64,000 nt of DNA, taken from NCBI GenBank assembly GCA_002494495.1, contig DACB01000008.1, forward strand, positions 92,146 to 156,145, given 5' to 3'. The position numbers and the translations under genes are program-made. How positions within the stretch are numbered: the stretch's first letter is position 1; each line of letters begins with the position of its first letter. Below are positions 36,054 through 45,007 of the stretch, piece after piece. A model generated the notes under the pieces. The model was not told the origin of the DNA, did no database searches, and was given only the letters and a program-made list of their open reading frames with translations. The stretch is from Methanobacterium sp. UBA294. Lineage in GTDB: Archaea; Methanobacteriota; Methanobacteria; Methanobacteriales; Methanobacteriaceae.

Positions 36054-37679
36054 ATGAGGGACAATAGAAAGGAAATTATCCGGGATCTGCTGGGGGACTT
36101 TGCTGATGAAGGAGAAGAGCAAGAACAATATCCTGTCAGTGATGATGAGGATGAAACAGTAAAAAGAAAGGTTAAAAAAGTTATCTCAGATTCTGATGAA
36201 GATGATGCATTTCAATTAGATAAAATTATCGAAAAGCCTTCAAGAAAGAAAAATAAAAAAATTAAGAAAGTTTCAGATGTGATGAAGGCTGAAATTATAG
36301 AAGAAGGACTTATTCCTAATTATAATGTTGCGATACCCAGTTTTTCAACAAAAGAAAGGCAGCTTTTCAATGAAATAAGGGAAAAACTGGTGGAAGTAGC
36401 AGTCACCCAGGATGATTTTAAGGTAGATGAAGAATCATTCATAGCAGAATGTAAACAGTTCCTGCGCGCGAAGGGTGTCCGGGACGTGGACCGCCTGTCA
36501 GCACAGATCTCCCAGGAAATGTTGGGATATGGTAAATTGGACCATATGATCAAGGATGATGATCTTGAGGAAATAATGGTCATTGGAACAGGGAATAAAG
36601 TCTTCGTATACCACCGTGACATAGGAATGATGGTAACCAATGTTGTTTTTGAAGAAGAACCAGAGATCAAGGCCATCATCGATGTCATAGCCCGGCAAGT
36701 TAACCGGAGGATAGATCAACAGACACCAATACTGGACGCCCGTCTGAAGGACGGTTCCAGAGTCAACGCAACCCTACCACCTGTATCTGCTGACGGACCA
36801 ACACTCACCATTCGTAAATTTAAAAAGGATCCACTAACTGTGGTTGATTTAATAAATTATAAAACAATGTCACCACATCTTGCTGGTTTCCTCTGGGTGT
36901 GTACAGATGGTTTAGGTGTAAAACCCTGTAATGCCATAATTGCCGGGGGAACAGGTTCAGGAAAAACCACCACCATGAACACAGTGGCCGCCTTTGTACC
37001 GCCCCGAGAGAGGATAATTACCATTGAAGATACTCTGGAATTACAGCTCCCCCACAGCCATGTGGTGCGGATGGAAACCCGCCCACCAAACATAGAAGGT
37101 AAAGGGGAACTAACCATGGATACACTAGTTAAAAATTCCCTTAGACAGAGACCAGACCGCGTGATAGTGGGAGAAGTTAGGGGAGCAGAAGCCATAACAC
37201 TCTTCACAGCACTTAACACCGGGCATTCAGGTATGGGAACCCTTCACTCCAACACAGCACGAGAAACCATAACCCGTCTGATAAATCAGCCTATGAACGT
37301 TCCTAATATAATGATACCTGCATTGGACTTTATAATCATGCAACAGAGAATGTACCGGCCTGAAGGAGGTTCTATACGTAGAATAACCGAAGTAGCAGAG
37401 GTGGTAGGTATGGAAGAGGGTAATGTACAGCTCAACAGGGTATTTGAATGGGATAATGTGACAGATAAAGTGGAGTATGTGGGAATATCCAGCCAGACTT
37501 TAAGGGATATCTCTGAATTAAGGGGTATAGGAACATCAGAGATAGAAGAAGAGATAGAAAAAAGACGTCTGGTACTTGAATATTTAGCTGATAACAATAT
37601 ACGCTCCATTGATGAAGTGGGTAACTATATTAATCAATATTATCGTGATCCAGACGCAATGATGGATGAAGTATTGTAG
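36054..37679 (+). CDS. Type II/IV secretion-type ATPase (TadA/PilB/ArlI-like)
   Basis: About 541 residues. A charged head of ~70 residues (acidic, then Lys-rich) precedes the N-domain. The ATPase core shows Walker [19 protein letters not shown] (about residue 300), Asp box [12 protein letters not shown], Walker B-like [15 protein letters not shown] and His box [16 protein letters not shown]. Such hexameric ATPases power pilus assembly or secretion. The start ATG at 36054 is supported by the promoter region just upstream (TATAAATA at about 36035). It is followed after 47 bases by a TadB/C-like membrane protein. Confidence 0.9.
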   Translation: MRDNRKEIIRDLLGDFADEGEEQEQYPVSDDEDETVKRKVKKVISDSDEDDAFQLDKIIEKPSRKKNKKIKKVSDVMKAEIIEEGLIPNYNVAIPSFSTKERQLFNEIREKLVEVAVTQDDFKVDEESFIAECKQFLRAKGVRDVDRLSAQISQEMLGYGKLDHMIKDDDLEEIMVIGTGNKVFVYHRDIGMMVTNVVFEEEPEIKAIIDVIARQVNRRIDQQTPILDARLKDGSRVNATLPPVSADGPTLTIRKFKKDPLTVVDLINYKTMSPHLAGFLWVCTDGLGVKPCNAIIAGGTGSGKTTTMNTVAAFVPPRERIITIEDTLELQLPHSHVVRMETRPPNIEGKGELTMDTLVKNSLRQRPDRVIVGEVRGAEAITLFTALNTGHSGMGTLHSNTARETITRLINQPMNVPNIMIPALDFIIMQQRMYRPEGGSIRRITEVAEVVGMEEGNVQLNRVFEWDNVTDKVEYVGISSQTLRDISELRGIGTSEIEEEIEKRRLVLEYLADNNIRSIDEVGNYINQYYRDPDAMMDEVL

Positions 37680-37726
37680 TTAATCATTTGAAAATTAATT
37701 AAAAAATTCACTGATGGTGAAAGTAA

Positions 37727-38923
37727 ATGGCACCCTTCGAAGGTCTTAAGAAATTTTTTAATTCTATTGGAAATTTTACCATAGATTCCAGTCAGAAAGT
37801 AGGTGACGGAGTCCGGGCTCCCGTGAAAAAATTAAATGAAATGAGGCCTGCTGAAAGAAGGATAAGAGAAAAAAGAGAACAGGAAGCTGGTAAAGAACCA
37901 GAAACAGATAAAAAATCAGATAAAAAGTCATTACTGGATATTTCTACCCCTACAATGGGACTATTCAGAGATAAGCAATCAAAGGAAAAATTACTGAGAG
38001 AGGATAAAGAAGAAAAAACACCTTTTAAATCAGCCCTCTCCAAAAGGACCATCAAAAGAAAGAGGATGGATAAAGAAGAAATTGAGATGTTTAAGGATCT
38101 CATAGATAGTAAACATAAGCAGAAAGAAGAATCCGGCATAGACGAAAAAAAACAGGCTGCACTTAGAAAAGCTTCTCTTGAGGAAATACTAAAGGAAGAA
38201 CAGAAAGAAAAGATGGATCCCAAGCTGATCCTCCTCATGGGTGGAATATCCTTTACATTGGTGCTCGTTGCTGTAACAGTCATGGGCTTTGGAATAGAAA
38301 TTGGATTGATAGTGGGATTCCTCATATTCATGATGGCACTGCTCATATTTTTCCTCCCTAAAATGAAACAGGGAAGCAAATCAAATGCTGCAGCTAGAGA
38401 ACTGCCCTTTGCATTAAGGCAGATGGCAACAGAGTTAAGAGCTGGAACTGGGCTCCATGACAGTATGCAATCAATAGCCACATCAGGATACGGGCCCTTA
38501 TCTGAAGAGTTTTCCAGGGCACTGGAAGAGATAAGGTACGGAGAAACCACAGAAAAGGCCCTGCTGGATATGAGTAACCGTATAAACTCAGAGGGACTCG
38601 AGAGGGCTATTCACCAGATAACCCGAACGCTCACAAGTGGTGGGGATTTAGCTAAGACTTTAACGGTTATAGCTGATGATACATCCTATGAAATGCGTAT
38701 GAAACTTAAAGACTACGCACAAAAACTTAATTCATTCACGATGATCTACATGTTCATCGCAATCCTGGCACCGGTAATTACCCTGATTATGTTGATAGCT
38801 GCATCAACAGTTATGGGTGCTGTGTTACCACCAGTACTTTTGCTGATAATGTATTTATTCTTCTTCCCACTCATAGTGGCGTTCATGGCCTTCATGATCA
38901 AGAGGTTGGAGCCACAAATTTAA
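37727..38923 (+). CDS. TadB/FlaJ-like pilus assembly membrane protein with long charged head
   Basis: 398 residues. The first ~160 are highly charged (Lys/Glu-rich, coiled-coil-like) and cytoplasmic. Two membrane helices (about 165-210) lead to a type II secretion F domain with [41 protein letters not shown] in parts and then a C-terminal pair of helices. It is the partner of the ATPase gene upstream. The related F-domain protein at 26645 lacks the charged head. ATG at 37727 follows GGTGAAAG. Confidence 0.88.
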   Translation: MAPFEGLKKFFNSIGNFTIDSSQKVGDGVRAPVKKLNEMRPAERRIREKREQEAGKEPETDKKSDKKSLLDISTPTMGLFRDKQSKEKLLREDKEEKTPFKSALSKRTIKRKRMDKEEIEMFKDLIDSKHKQKEESGIDEKKQAALRKASLEEILKEEQKEKMDPKLILLMGGISFTLVLVAVTVMGFGIEIGLIVGFLIFMMALLIFFLPKMKQGSKSNAAARELPFALRQMATELRAGTGLHDSMQSIATSGYGPLSEEFSRALEEIRYGETTEKALLDMSNRINSEGLERAIHQITRTLTSGGDLAKTLTVIADDTSYEMRMKLKDYAQKLNSFTMIYMFIAILAPVITLIMLIAASTVMGAVLPPVLLLIMYLFFFPLIVAFMAFMIKRLEPQI

Positions 38924-38946
38924 CTGTGAGCTACCTGAATAATACT

Positions 38947-38979
38947 AAAAAAAACATTTTTTTTCTTTTTTTATTTTAC
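38947..38979. terminator. Bidirectional A/T-run terminator between convergent genes
   Basis: A run of eight A, then T runs of eight and seven bases, fill the 56-base gap between the pilus gene (plus) and the CopB-type gene (minus). Both transcripts meet a T run shortly after their stop codons. Confidence 0.5.
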
Positions 38980-41109
38980 TTATTTTTTTATTCTAAGTAA
39001 CTGGGCATTAAAAGCAACTATAACTGTACTTAAGGACATTAAAATAGCACCCATGGCAGGACTAAGGAGAAAACCCCAGCCATATAGTAAACCTGCTGCA
39101 AGGGGTATAGCAAAGGCATTATATCCCGTAGCCCACAACAGGTTCTGCTTCATCTTACTATAGGTGGCTTTGGTTAGCTCCATGATATTAACTATGTCTT
39201 CAGGATTGCTCTTTACCAGTACGATATCTGCACTTTCCATGGCCACATCAGTCCCTGCTCCAATGGCAATACCCACATCTGCTTGAGCTAGCGCCGGGGC
39301 ATCATTTACCCCATCACCAACCATCACCACTTTTAATCCCTTATCCTGAACCTGATGAACCTTATGGGCCTTTTCCTGTGGTAGAATTCTGTAAAAGTAT
39401 TCGTCCAGGTCAATTTCTTCTGCAACCCACCGGGCAACATCTTCATTATCTCCAGTTAACATCATACAGCGGATGCCCTGCTTTTGCAATTTATTAACGG
39501 TAAGTTTAGACTCGGGACGTATTACATCAGCCAGTGCAATAACACCAGCAGCTTTACCGTCAATTATAACATAAATTAGAGTTTTTGGCTGTTTTTCAAC
39601 ATCAGCTAATTTAGAACTGTTTATTTTAATTTTTTCCCTCTCTATATAGGCCGGGCTTACAACTTTTACTTCATGATCTTCAACCGTGGCCTGCACTCCT
39701 TCACCGGGGCTGGATTGGAAATCTTTAGTTTTATAGGTTACATGGGTTGATTTAACTATTCCCTGGGCAATAGGATGTTCAGATTCCTTTTCTACAGATG
39801 CAGCGTATTTGAGGACTTCATCTTCGCTGAAAGTATCCTTTTTAAAAGAGATCACATCAGTGACTCCAAATTTTCCCTCTGTAAGAGTACCAGTTTTATC
39901 AAAGATAACCGCCTGAATATCCTTCATATTTTCAAAGGACTGACGATCACGAATTAAAACTCCATTTTTAGCTGATATAGAAGTTGAAACAGCCACCACC
40001 AGGGGTATGGCTAATCCCAGGGCATGGGGGCAGGTGGTTACCATTACAGTAACTGATCTTTCCAGTGCAAAGGCTAAATCATGGCCAAACACTCCCAGCC
40101 AGACAAGTAAAGTAATAACCCCCCCGGATAATGCGATGATGGTAAGCCAGAATGCAGATCGGTTAGCCAGGTCCTGGGTGCTAGATTTACTTTCTTGGGC
40201 CTCTTGAACCAGAGCCACTACCTGTGAGATAAAGGAGTCTTTCCCAACTTTTTTTACTGTAACTTTCAGGGAGCCTGTACCATTAATTGATCCGCCGATA
40301 ATTTCATCTCCTTCCTTTCGCAGCACTGGTTCAGATTCACCAGTTAAAAGAGATTCAGTGATATAAGATTGACCATCTTCTATAATACCATCAGCGGGTA
40401 CTTTTTCACCTGGTTTAACCAGTACCAAATCCTCTAACTTGAGATTTTCCAGGGGAACATCCTCAACTGTTCCATCATCATGAATATTATGGGCATTTTT
40501 AGGTAAAAGAGTGGCTAATTCCTGAAGTGCTCGGGAAGCCCCCATCACTGAACGCATTTCAATCCAGTGTCCCAGTAGCATGATATCTATCAGGGTGACC
40601 AGTTCCAGGTAGAAGGTCATACCCATGAGACCGAAGGTTACTCCTACACTGTAGATGTAGGCTGTGGTAATGGCCACTGCCACCAGGGTCATCATACCAG
40701 GCTGCCTTATTTTAAACTCATCAATAAGGCCCATGAAGAAGGGATAACCACCGTAGAAGAATACAAAAGATGATAAAATGAACAAGACATACATATCTCC
40801 CTGGAAACTGAGAAAATGCAGTCCAAATAATTCCTGAACCATCTCTGAAAGAAAAAAGACAGGGACGGTTACAATCATGGATACTATGAATCTCTTCTTG
40901 AAATCAGCCATCATAGCATGATGATGGTCGTGTTCTTTGTGTTCTTTTTGGTCGTGTTCGCCGTGTGCTAGGTGGTTTTCATGGACTGTATGTTCTTCGT
41001 GTTCTCTATGTTTGTGTCCTGGAGAGTGACTATTTTCTTCTTTGGGGTGGTGATGATTATCTGGATGTAATTTTTTTTTATGGGAATCTGTATATTCATG
41101 ATCTTTCAT
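38980..41109 (-). CDS. copB: CopB-type heavy-metal P-type ATPase with His-rich N-terminus
   Basis: 709 residues. The metal motif in the sixth helix is TTCPHALGLAIP: CPH, typical of P1B-3 (Cu2+/Ag+ or Cu+) exporters, instead of CPC. Also seen are TGES, DKTGTLTEG with the phosphorylated Asp, SEHPIAQGI and GDGVNDAPALAQADVG. The first 67 residues hold 20 His and replace the usual CxxC metal domain. The protein sits in the cell membrane and exports metal. A TATA-like GGTTATAAATTC lies about 30-45 bases upstream of the ATG. No metal regulator gene is adjacent. Confidence 0.9.
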   Translation of the reverse strand: MKDHEYTDSHKKKLHPDNHHHPKEENSHSPGHKHREHEEHTVHENHLAHGEHDQKEHKEHDHHHAMMADFKKRFIVSMIVTVPVFFLSEMVQELFGLHFLSFQGDMYVLFILSSFVFFYGGYPFFMGLIDEFKIRQPGMMTLVAVAITTAYIYSVGVTFGLMGMTFYLELVTLIDIMLLGHWIEMRSVMGASRALQELATLLPKNAHNIHDDGTVEDVPLENLKLEDLVLVKPGEKVPADGIIEDGQSYITESLLTGESEPVLRKEGDEIIGGSINGTGSLKVTVKKVGKDSFISQVVALVQEAQESKSSTQDLANRSAFWLTIIALSGGVITLLVWLGVFGHDLAFALERSVTVMVTTCPHALGLAIPLVVAVSTSISAKNGVLIRDRQSFENMKDIQAVIFDKTGTLTEGKFGVTDVISFKKDTFSEDEVLKYAASVEKESEHPIAQGIVKSTHVTYKTKDFQSSPGEGVQATVEDHEVKVVSPAYIEREKIKINSSKLADVEKQPKTLIYVIIDGKAAGVIALADVIRPESKLTVNKLQKQGIRCMMLTGDNEDVARWVAEEIDLDEYFYRILPQEKAHKVHQVQDKGLKVVMVGDGVNDAPALAQADVGIAIGAGTDVAMESADIVLVKSNPEDIVNIMELTKATYSKMKQNLLWATGYNAFAIPLAAGLLYGWGFLLSPAMGAILMSLSTVIVAFNAQLLRIKK

Positions 41110-41275
41110 TTGATACCTTCCCTTGATCTAAAATAAGAATTTATAACCGTCATTCAATGAGATATTTCCCTTGAAGAGCATTTAATATATTTATGTACTA
41201 GATTTCTAAAATAGTTGATTATATAGTTAGTATCTTCTGTTTTCAAATAGATACTTTATTTAAAAGGAAATTATT

Positions 41276-42106
41276 TTATATAATGTTCATCCCTATAAAG
41301 CCCCACTGGTAAAAATGTGTCATTGCCAGGATTTGCAGACAGGCGACTAGCAGCAAGGTAGCACCGATGTAAAGATACTCTGTTCTACCGAGTTTTTTCT
41401 TCCGATCATTGTAGAGGTTTGACTCATCTGAAAAACCACGGCTGGCCATACTCATGTAGATGGTTTCACCCTGTTCATAGGCCCGCAAGAACATCATGGC
41501 CACGGTGTAACCTAACTGTTTCATCCTCCACTTGTAGGGTATCTTTTTATTGAATGCATCGAAGCACCTGGCCCTCTGTGCGTGTATTATCCGGTGGAGT
41601 TCGTCGTAGAACATGAACAGGAATCTGATCATGAGGCTGAATATCATGGCTAACTCCCGGGGCATGCCCAGCCTACGGAAAGATTGTGCAACTTCCTGCA
41701 TAGGGCTTATGGAAGATAAAAGCACGATGGAAGTTAATGCCACTATAAGTCTGGATATTAGGAGGGTTGCCCACATCAAACCCTGTTCTGTCACGTGGAT
41801 ACCGAATGCTCCAGTCCATATCACATCACCAGGGTGTATGAATGGCTGGAATGCGATTATGAAGCCTCCAAAAGGTAAAAGTAGCAGTATCCTTTTTATG
41901 GAACTTTTAAATGAAACGTGAGATATGTAAATTAAAATCAGCAGATACAACTCTAAAAATGCCAGAACGGCTATCTGGGAGGAGAACACAGCGTACACTA
42001 TTATTAATACCAACAGAACTAATTTCACCCTTCCATCCATTAAATGTAGGATGCTTTCCTTTTCGGTTTCTTGTTCTATCGCTCTAACCGTGCTTGCTCC
42101 GCTCAT
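41276..42106 (-). CDS. cbiQ: Cobalt ECF transporter T component CbiQ
   Basis: 276 residues with about five membrane helices. CbiQ couples the ATPase to the CbiM/N substrate unit. The two coupling helices are marked by RAQRARCFD-type (HAQRARCFDAF) and YMSMASRGFSDE, with the Ala-Arg-Gly/Ser motifs of T components. It lies 61 bases behind cbiN in the order M-N-Q. No cbiO ATPase gene follows; the next gene on this strand is copB. Confidence 0.9.
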   Translation of the reverse strand: MSGASTVRAIEQETEKESILHLMDGRVKLVLLVLIIVYAVFSSQIAVLAFLELYLLILIYISHVSFKSSIKRILLLLPFGGFIIAFQPFIHPGDVIWTGAFGIHVTEQGLMWATLLISRLIVALTSIVLLSSISPMQEVAQSFRRLGMPRELAMIFSLMIRFLFMFYDELHRIIHAQRARCFDAFNKKIPYKWRMKQLGYTVAMMFLRAYEQGETIYMSMASRGFSDESNLYNDRKKKLGRTEYLYIGATLLLVACLQILAMTHFYQWGFIGMNII

Positions 42107-42154
42107 ATGTTTTCTCCATGTCCAAAAATTTTTCCCTAAAAAAAGAAGAAAAGA

Positions 42155-42165
42155 GGGGGGGGGGG
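42155..42165. repeat. Run of 11 G between cbiN and cbiQ
   Basis: An 11-base G tract (C tract in the transcript) directly behind the cbiN stop, in an otherwise AT-rich spacer. It lies outside both coding regions. Such tracts vary in length by slippage and are error-prone in sequencing. Confidence 0.8.
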
Positions 42166-42166
42166 T

Positions 42167-42466
42167 TTATTTAGATGCCTCAGGTGGTGATCTCCTTTTA
42201 AATAACAGGGCTACGATATAGGCAATTATCAACGTGATGATGATACCTATAGCCAGTGCTGCTATTTCCCCGATTTTATCCAGACCTTCAATTGTGTAAT
42301 CTGGGAATGGGGATTCATATGATGCTTCCACTTCAGGGACACCTACATCTTCAGCTGACTTTTCCAAGCCGTCTGGATCGGATGATGCTATGAAAGGTGA
42401 CATAACAGCAATCACCAGACAGATGATTACACCCGCGATGACCAGGTATTTATCTTTAGTGCTCAT
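42167..42466 (-). CDS. cbiN: Cobalt transport protein CbiN
   Basis: 99 residues with one helix at each end (residues about 8-28 and 68-90) and a loop outside the membrane, the standard CbiN form; it inserts its loop into CbiM to load cobalt. The ATG overlaps the cbiM stop (ATGA), which indicates translational coupling. Confidence 0.88.
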   Translation of the reverse strand: MSTKDKYLVIAGVIICLVIAVMSPFIASSDPDGLEKSAEDVGVPEVEASYESPFPDYTIEGLDKIGEIAALAIGIIITLIIAYIVALLFKRRSPPEASK

Positions 42467-43140
42467 TTGGCAGCTACCTCCTCACTTGCTTCGAGTGTTT
42501 TTTCACCCATGTTTTTTTTCCTGTTCCAGGCAAGCAGGTCTGGCCTTACTTTATCCAGGGCTATAAGTACAACCACAGTTAAGATTGCTTCGATTATACC
42601 TATGAAGAAATGGTATAAACCCATCATAGCCAATCCTTCTATTAATGGGAAGGTTCCTGCTAACCACATTTGTACTGCAGTTACTTCAGATGCTATAAAC
42701 AGTGATAGCCATGCTGCTATTCCCGCGGCAAGATATTTGCCTGTAAACTTTTGCAAAGCTTTGAAGGAGAAAAACGCAACGACACCTCCAACTAAACCCA
42801 TGTTAACCACATTCGCCCCTAAAACAGTTAATCCTCCGTCTCCGAAGATTAGAGCCTGTACTAATAGTACTATGAATAATATCAATACTGCGGCTTCAGG
42901 TGCAAGGAATACAATAGCAACCAAAGCGCCACCTAACATATGCCCACTTGTACCAAAGGGTATAGGCATATTCATGGACATTATTGCAAATATTCCAGCT
43001 GCTAAAACTGCCATTAAAGGAATTAACCTTTCATCAAGATTTTTTCTCGCCCAATTTAGGGAGAAGTACAATGCCACTATCATTATCACATAGTAAATAG
43101 CGCACTGCCATAATGGAATAAATCCGTCTGGTATATGCAA
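42463..43140 (-). CDS. cbiM: Cobalt transport substrate-binding membrane protein CbiM
   Basis: 225 residues with about seven helices. The N-terminus MHIPDGFIP is the metal site of the family, where the N-terminal amine and His2 bind the ion; [19 protein letters not shown] is a further conserved segment. The start is TTG at 43140, since the His must be residue 2; GGAGG lies nine bases upstream. cbiM, cbiN and cbiQ form one operon. NikM-type nickel transport is possible, but the presence of CbiN favours cobalt. Confidence 0.92.
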   Translation of the reverse strand: MHIPDGFIPLWQCAIYYVIMIVALYFSLNWARKNLDERLIPLMAVLAAGIFAIMSMNMPIPFGTSGHMLGGALVAIVFLAPEAAVLILFIVLLVQALIFGDGGLTVLGANVVNMGLVGGVVAFFSFKALQKFTGKYLAAGIAAWLSLFIASEVTAVQMWLAGTFPLIEGLAMMGLYHFFIGIIEAILTVVVLIALDKVRPDLLAWNRKKNMGEKTLEASEEVAAK

Positions 43141-43281
43141 TTCTTTTCGCCTCCTCAGTTTTCTCTTAGTAGAGTTTAAAAGTCAAGCTGTTCAAAACAA
43201 GTATTACTTTTCTTAACTTTACTTATAAGGTGGGTAATACATTATGAACAGGTCTTTAACCCTTAAATCCTCAAATAGACT

Positions 43282-43304
43282 CTGAATTTTTATAATATAA
43301 ATGT
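43282..43304 (-). promoter_or_regulatory. Probable TATA region of the cbiMNQ operon
   Basis: On the minus strand TTATATTATAAAAATTC precedes cbiM by about 150 bases, giving a leader of roughly 120 bases. The leader holds GGAGG and copies of AGTAATAC-like sequence (about 43199-43207). Confidence 0.4.
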
Positions 43305-43344
43305 TTCCATTGGTATTACTATTGCTGGTTTTTAGTTATGAAAA

Positions 43345-43362
43345 GTATTAATTCGATAATAC
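43345..43362. promoter_or_regulatory. Inverted repeat GTATTA-N6-TAATAC upstream of cbiM
   Basis: Exact 6-bp arms with a 6-bp centre, 40-60 bases upstream of the proposed cbiM TATA box. A second inverted pair (ATTCG/CGAAT) overlaps it. Related GTATTAC-like half sites occur in the leader and in the palindrome at 43978-44000. A metal-responsive regulator such as NikR is a reasonable but unproven candidate. Confidence 0.4.
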
Positions 43363-43504
43363 GAATTGAATTTTATTGGCCATATTTGTAATAAAAATGA
43401 ATTATTTCAGCATTTTTTGATAATTTTTAAACAAAGAAATTAATTTTTTTTATAAATTCTTCACAATAACATAACCAGGGATCAATAGTTTCTGGTTGTA
43501 TGAT

Positions 43505-43735
43505 TTACACTGCCTTACCTATCTCCAACCCATCAAATTCATCCATATCTACGCTTTTAATGGTTCGAAGACAATATTCAGTGGGAATTTCATTTAATTC
43601 ATTTACAACTTTTTCTTCCCTCAAACCTTTAAGGAACTATTTGAAGTCAGGTCCCATCTCCTCTTTAATCCAGCGGAGTTCAATCACAAATAATAAAATA
43701 TTTTTATTATTACTTTTTGAAGGGACTCCAAATTT
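43505..43735 (-). pseudogene. Decayed gene fragment (unidentified)
   Basis: One minus-strand frame reads KFGVPSKSNNKNILLFVIEL, then RWIKEEMGPDFK, a TAG stop, then FLKGLREEKVVNELNEIPTE and SVDMDEFDGLEIGKAV to a TAA at 43505. The protein-like composition continues across the internal stop, and there is no start codon or ribosome site at the upstream end. This looks like the 3' part of a lost gene. I cannot name the family. Confidence 0.45.
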
Positions 43736-43830
43736 GTAATACTAAATATTGGGTGTTTATTATAATGATCCTAAAGAAAGAAACCGTATTATAATACTGG
43801 AATGGTGTAAGTTAACTGCAATGAATTTAC

Positions 43831-43940
43831 AAAAATAGAATAAGGCATCTCCATACATTTGAGCGAAAAAAGATGTAAGATGCCCTAAGGTGCACATCTG
43901 GCTTGTAGGAACCCAACGCGTGGTTCGGATTCCTACTCAA
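43831..43940 (+). ncRNA. Structured element: candidate non-coding RNA or solo end of an IS200/IS605-like element
   Basis: GC-rich island in AT-rich DNA. GGCATCT (43844-43850) can pair with AGATGCC (43878-43884), and AGATGT (43871-43876) with ACATCT (43894-43899). GTAGGAA (43905-43911) pairs with TTCCTAC (43930-43936); inside it CC pairs with GG and AAC with GTT around loop GCGTG. TCAA follows the last hairpin at once (43937-43940) and TTAC stands at 43827-43830, which recalls the ends of IS200/IS605 elements and their guide-like RNA. No transposase or TnpB frame is present. The bounds given are those of this hypothesis. Confidence 0.35.
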
Positions 43941-43977
43941 GGAGTCAATGGCTAAGTTAATAAAAAACATTTAAATT

Positions 43978-44000
43978 CGGTAGTAATAGTATTACTACCG
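43978..44000. promoter_or_regulatory. 23-bp perfect palindrome
   Basis: CGGTAGTAATA and TATTACTACCG are exact inverted repeats around one central G. A one-base centre rules out a stable RNA hairpin but suits a dimeric repressor. It lies 148 bases before the second fumarase alpha gene and shares GTAATA/TATTAC with sites near cbiM. Confidence 0.45.
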
Positions 44001-44147
44001 TTTAACCACGCTTACAAGGGTAGATATGTTCTTTTAGTATATAATATTTTCTATATATTTCGTATTACTAAATCGCAAATAACAACAAATTTTTAATAAT
44101 TCAATAAGTTAATATGTAATTAAAGCTAATTCAATATAAGACAAAGT

Positions 44148-44987
44148 ATGATTACTCAGAAACAAGTAGAAGACGTTATATGTAATTTATTCAAACAGGC
44201 TGTAATTAATCTGTCTTCAGATGTTGTAAAAGCCCTGGACGAAGCCTATAAACGGGAAGAACAGGATATTGCCCGGACAAATTTAGAGGCAATATTAAAG
44301 AATATCAATGCAGCCCATGAACTAGAAATCCCCATGTGCCAGGACACAGGCCTAACCATCGTATTTGTGAAACTGGGAAAGGTGGAAGTGGAAAATCTCT
44401 ACGAGGGCATAAGAAAGGGTGTAGAAAAGGCCACTAAGGAAATTCCACTGAGACCCAACGTAGTCGACCCCTTAACCCGGATAAACACTGGTAACAATGT
44501 GGGTAAACTTATTCCACAGATAGACCTGGAATTGGTTGATGGTGAATACATAGAATTTACAGTCTTTCCCAAGGGTTTTGGTTCGGAAAACAACAATGCC
44601 CTTATGATGGGACTGCCCGGCGATGGGGTGGAGGGTATTAAGAAGTTTGTGGTTGATACTGTTATAAAAGCAGGCGGAAAACCCTGCCCACCAATTGTTG
44701 TTGGCATAGGAATAGGTGGTTCCTCAGATATGTCCATGAAGCTTGCAAAAAAAGCATTGCTCCGGGATGTGGGAGTATTTCACCATGAAGAGAGGATTTC
44801 TACACTTGAAAAGGAAATTTTGAAACTCATCAATGACACAGGCATCGGGCCCATGGGTCTGGGTGGTAAAACCACTGCCCTGGATGTTAAAATAGAATAC
44901 GCAGATACACATACAGCAGGGCTCCCAGTTGGTGTTTGTATTCAATGTTGGGCTGACAGACATGCCAGTGCTGTTTTAAAACCATAA
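44148..44987 (+). CDS. Fumarate hydratase class I alpha-type subunit (second copy)
   Basis: 279 residues of the [4Fe-4S] fumarase/tartrate dehydratase alpha family. Cluster cysteines: [14 protein letters not shown] (about 64), [19 protein letters not shown] (about 183) and [13 protein letters not shown] near the C-terminus. Also present are [10 protein letters not shown] and [10 protein letters not shown], which the copy at 4754 lacks; these fit genuine fumarase alpha more closely. The beta subunit is not in the window. The ATG has no clear ribosome site. It ends convergently with the LigD-domain gene. Confidence 0.88.
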   Translation: MITQKQVEDVICNLFKQAVINLSSDVVKALDEAYKREEQDIARTNLEAILKNINAAHELEIPMCQDTGLTIVFVKLGKVEVENLYEGIRKGVEKATKEIPLRPNVVDPLTRINTGNNVGKLIPQIDLELVDGEYIEFTVFPKGFGSENNNALMMGLPGDGVEGIKKFVVDTVIKAGGKPCPPIVVGIGIGGSSDMSMKLAKKALLRDVGVFHHEERISTLEKEILKLINDTGIGPMGLGGKTTALDVKIEYADTHTAGLPVGVCIQCWADRHASAVLKP

Positions 44988-45007
44988 CAGGCAAGTTATT
45001 TATCTTA

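Noticed and set aside
37792..38550. Minus-strand frame of 252 codons
   Set aside because: Antisense to the TadB-like gene, Ser/Leu-rich as expected of a mirror of charged coding sequence.
43141..43300. Cobalamin riboswitch in the cbiM leader
   Set aside because: The leader is short and AT-rich and lacks the conserved B12-box; a DNA-binding regulator is more likely.
43500..43739. Plus-strand frame of 79 codons
   Set aside because: Composition is unlike a protein of this genome; the opposite strand shows the more convincing decayed frame.
43901..43940. tRNA-like T arm (GGTTCGGATTCC)
   Set aside because: The loop lacks the conserved A58, and no acceptor or anticodon arm can be drawn, so it is not called a tRNA.
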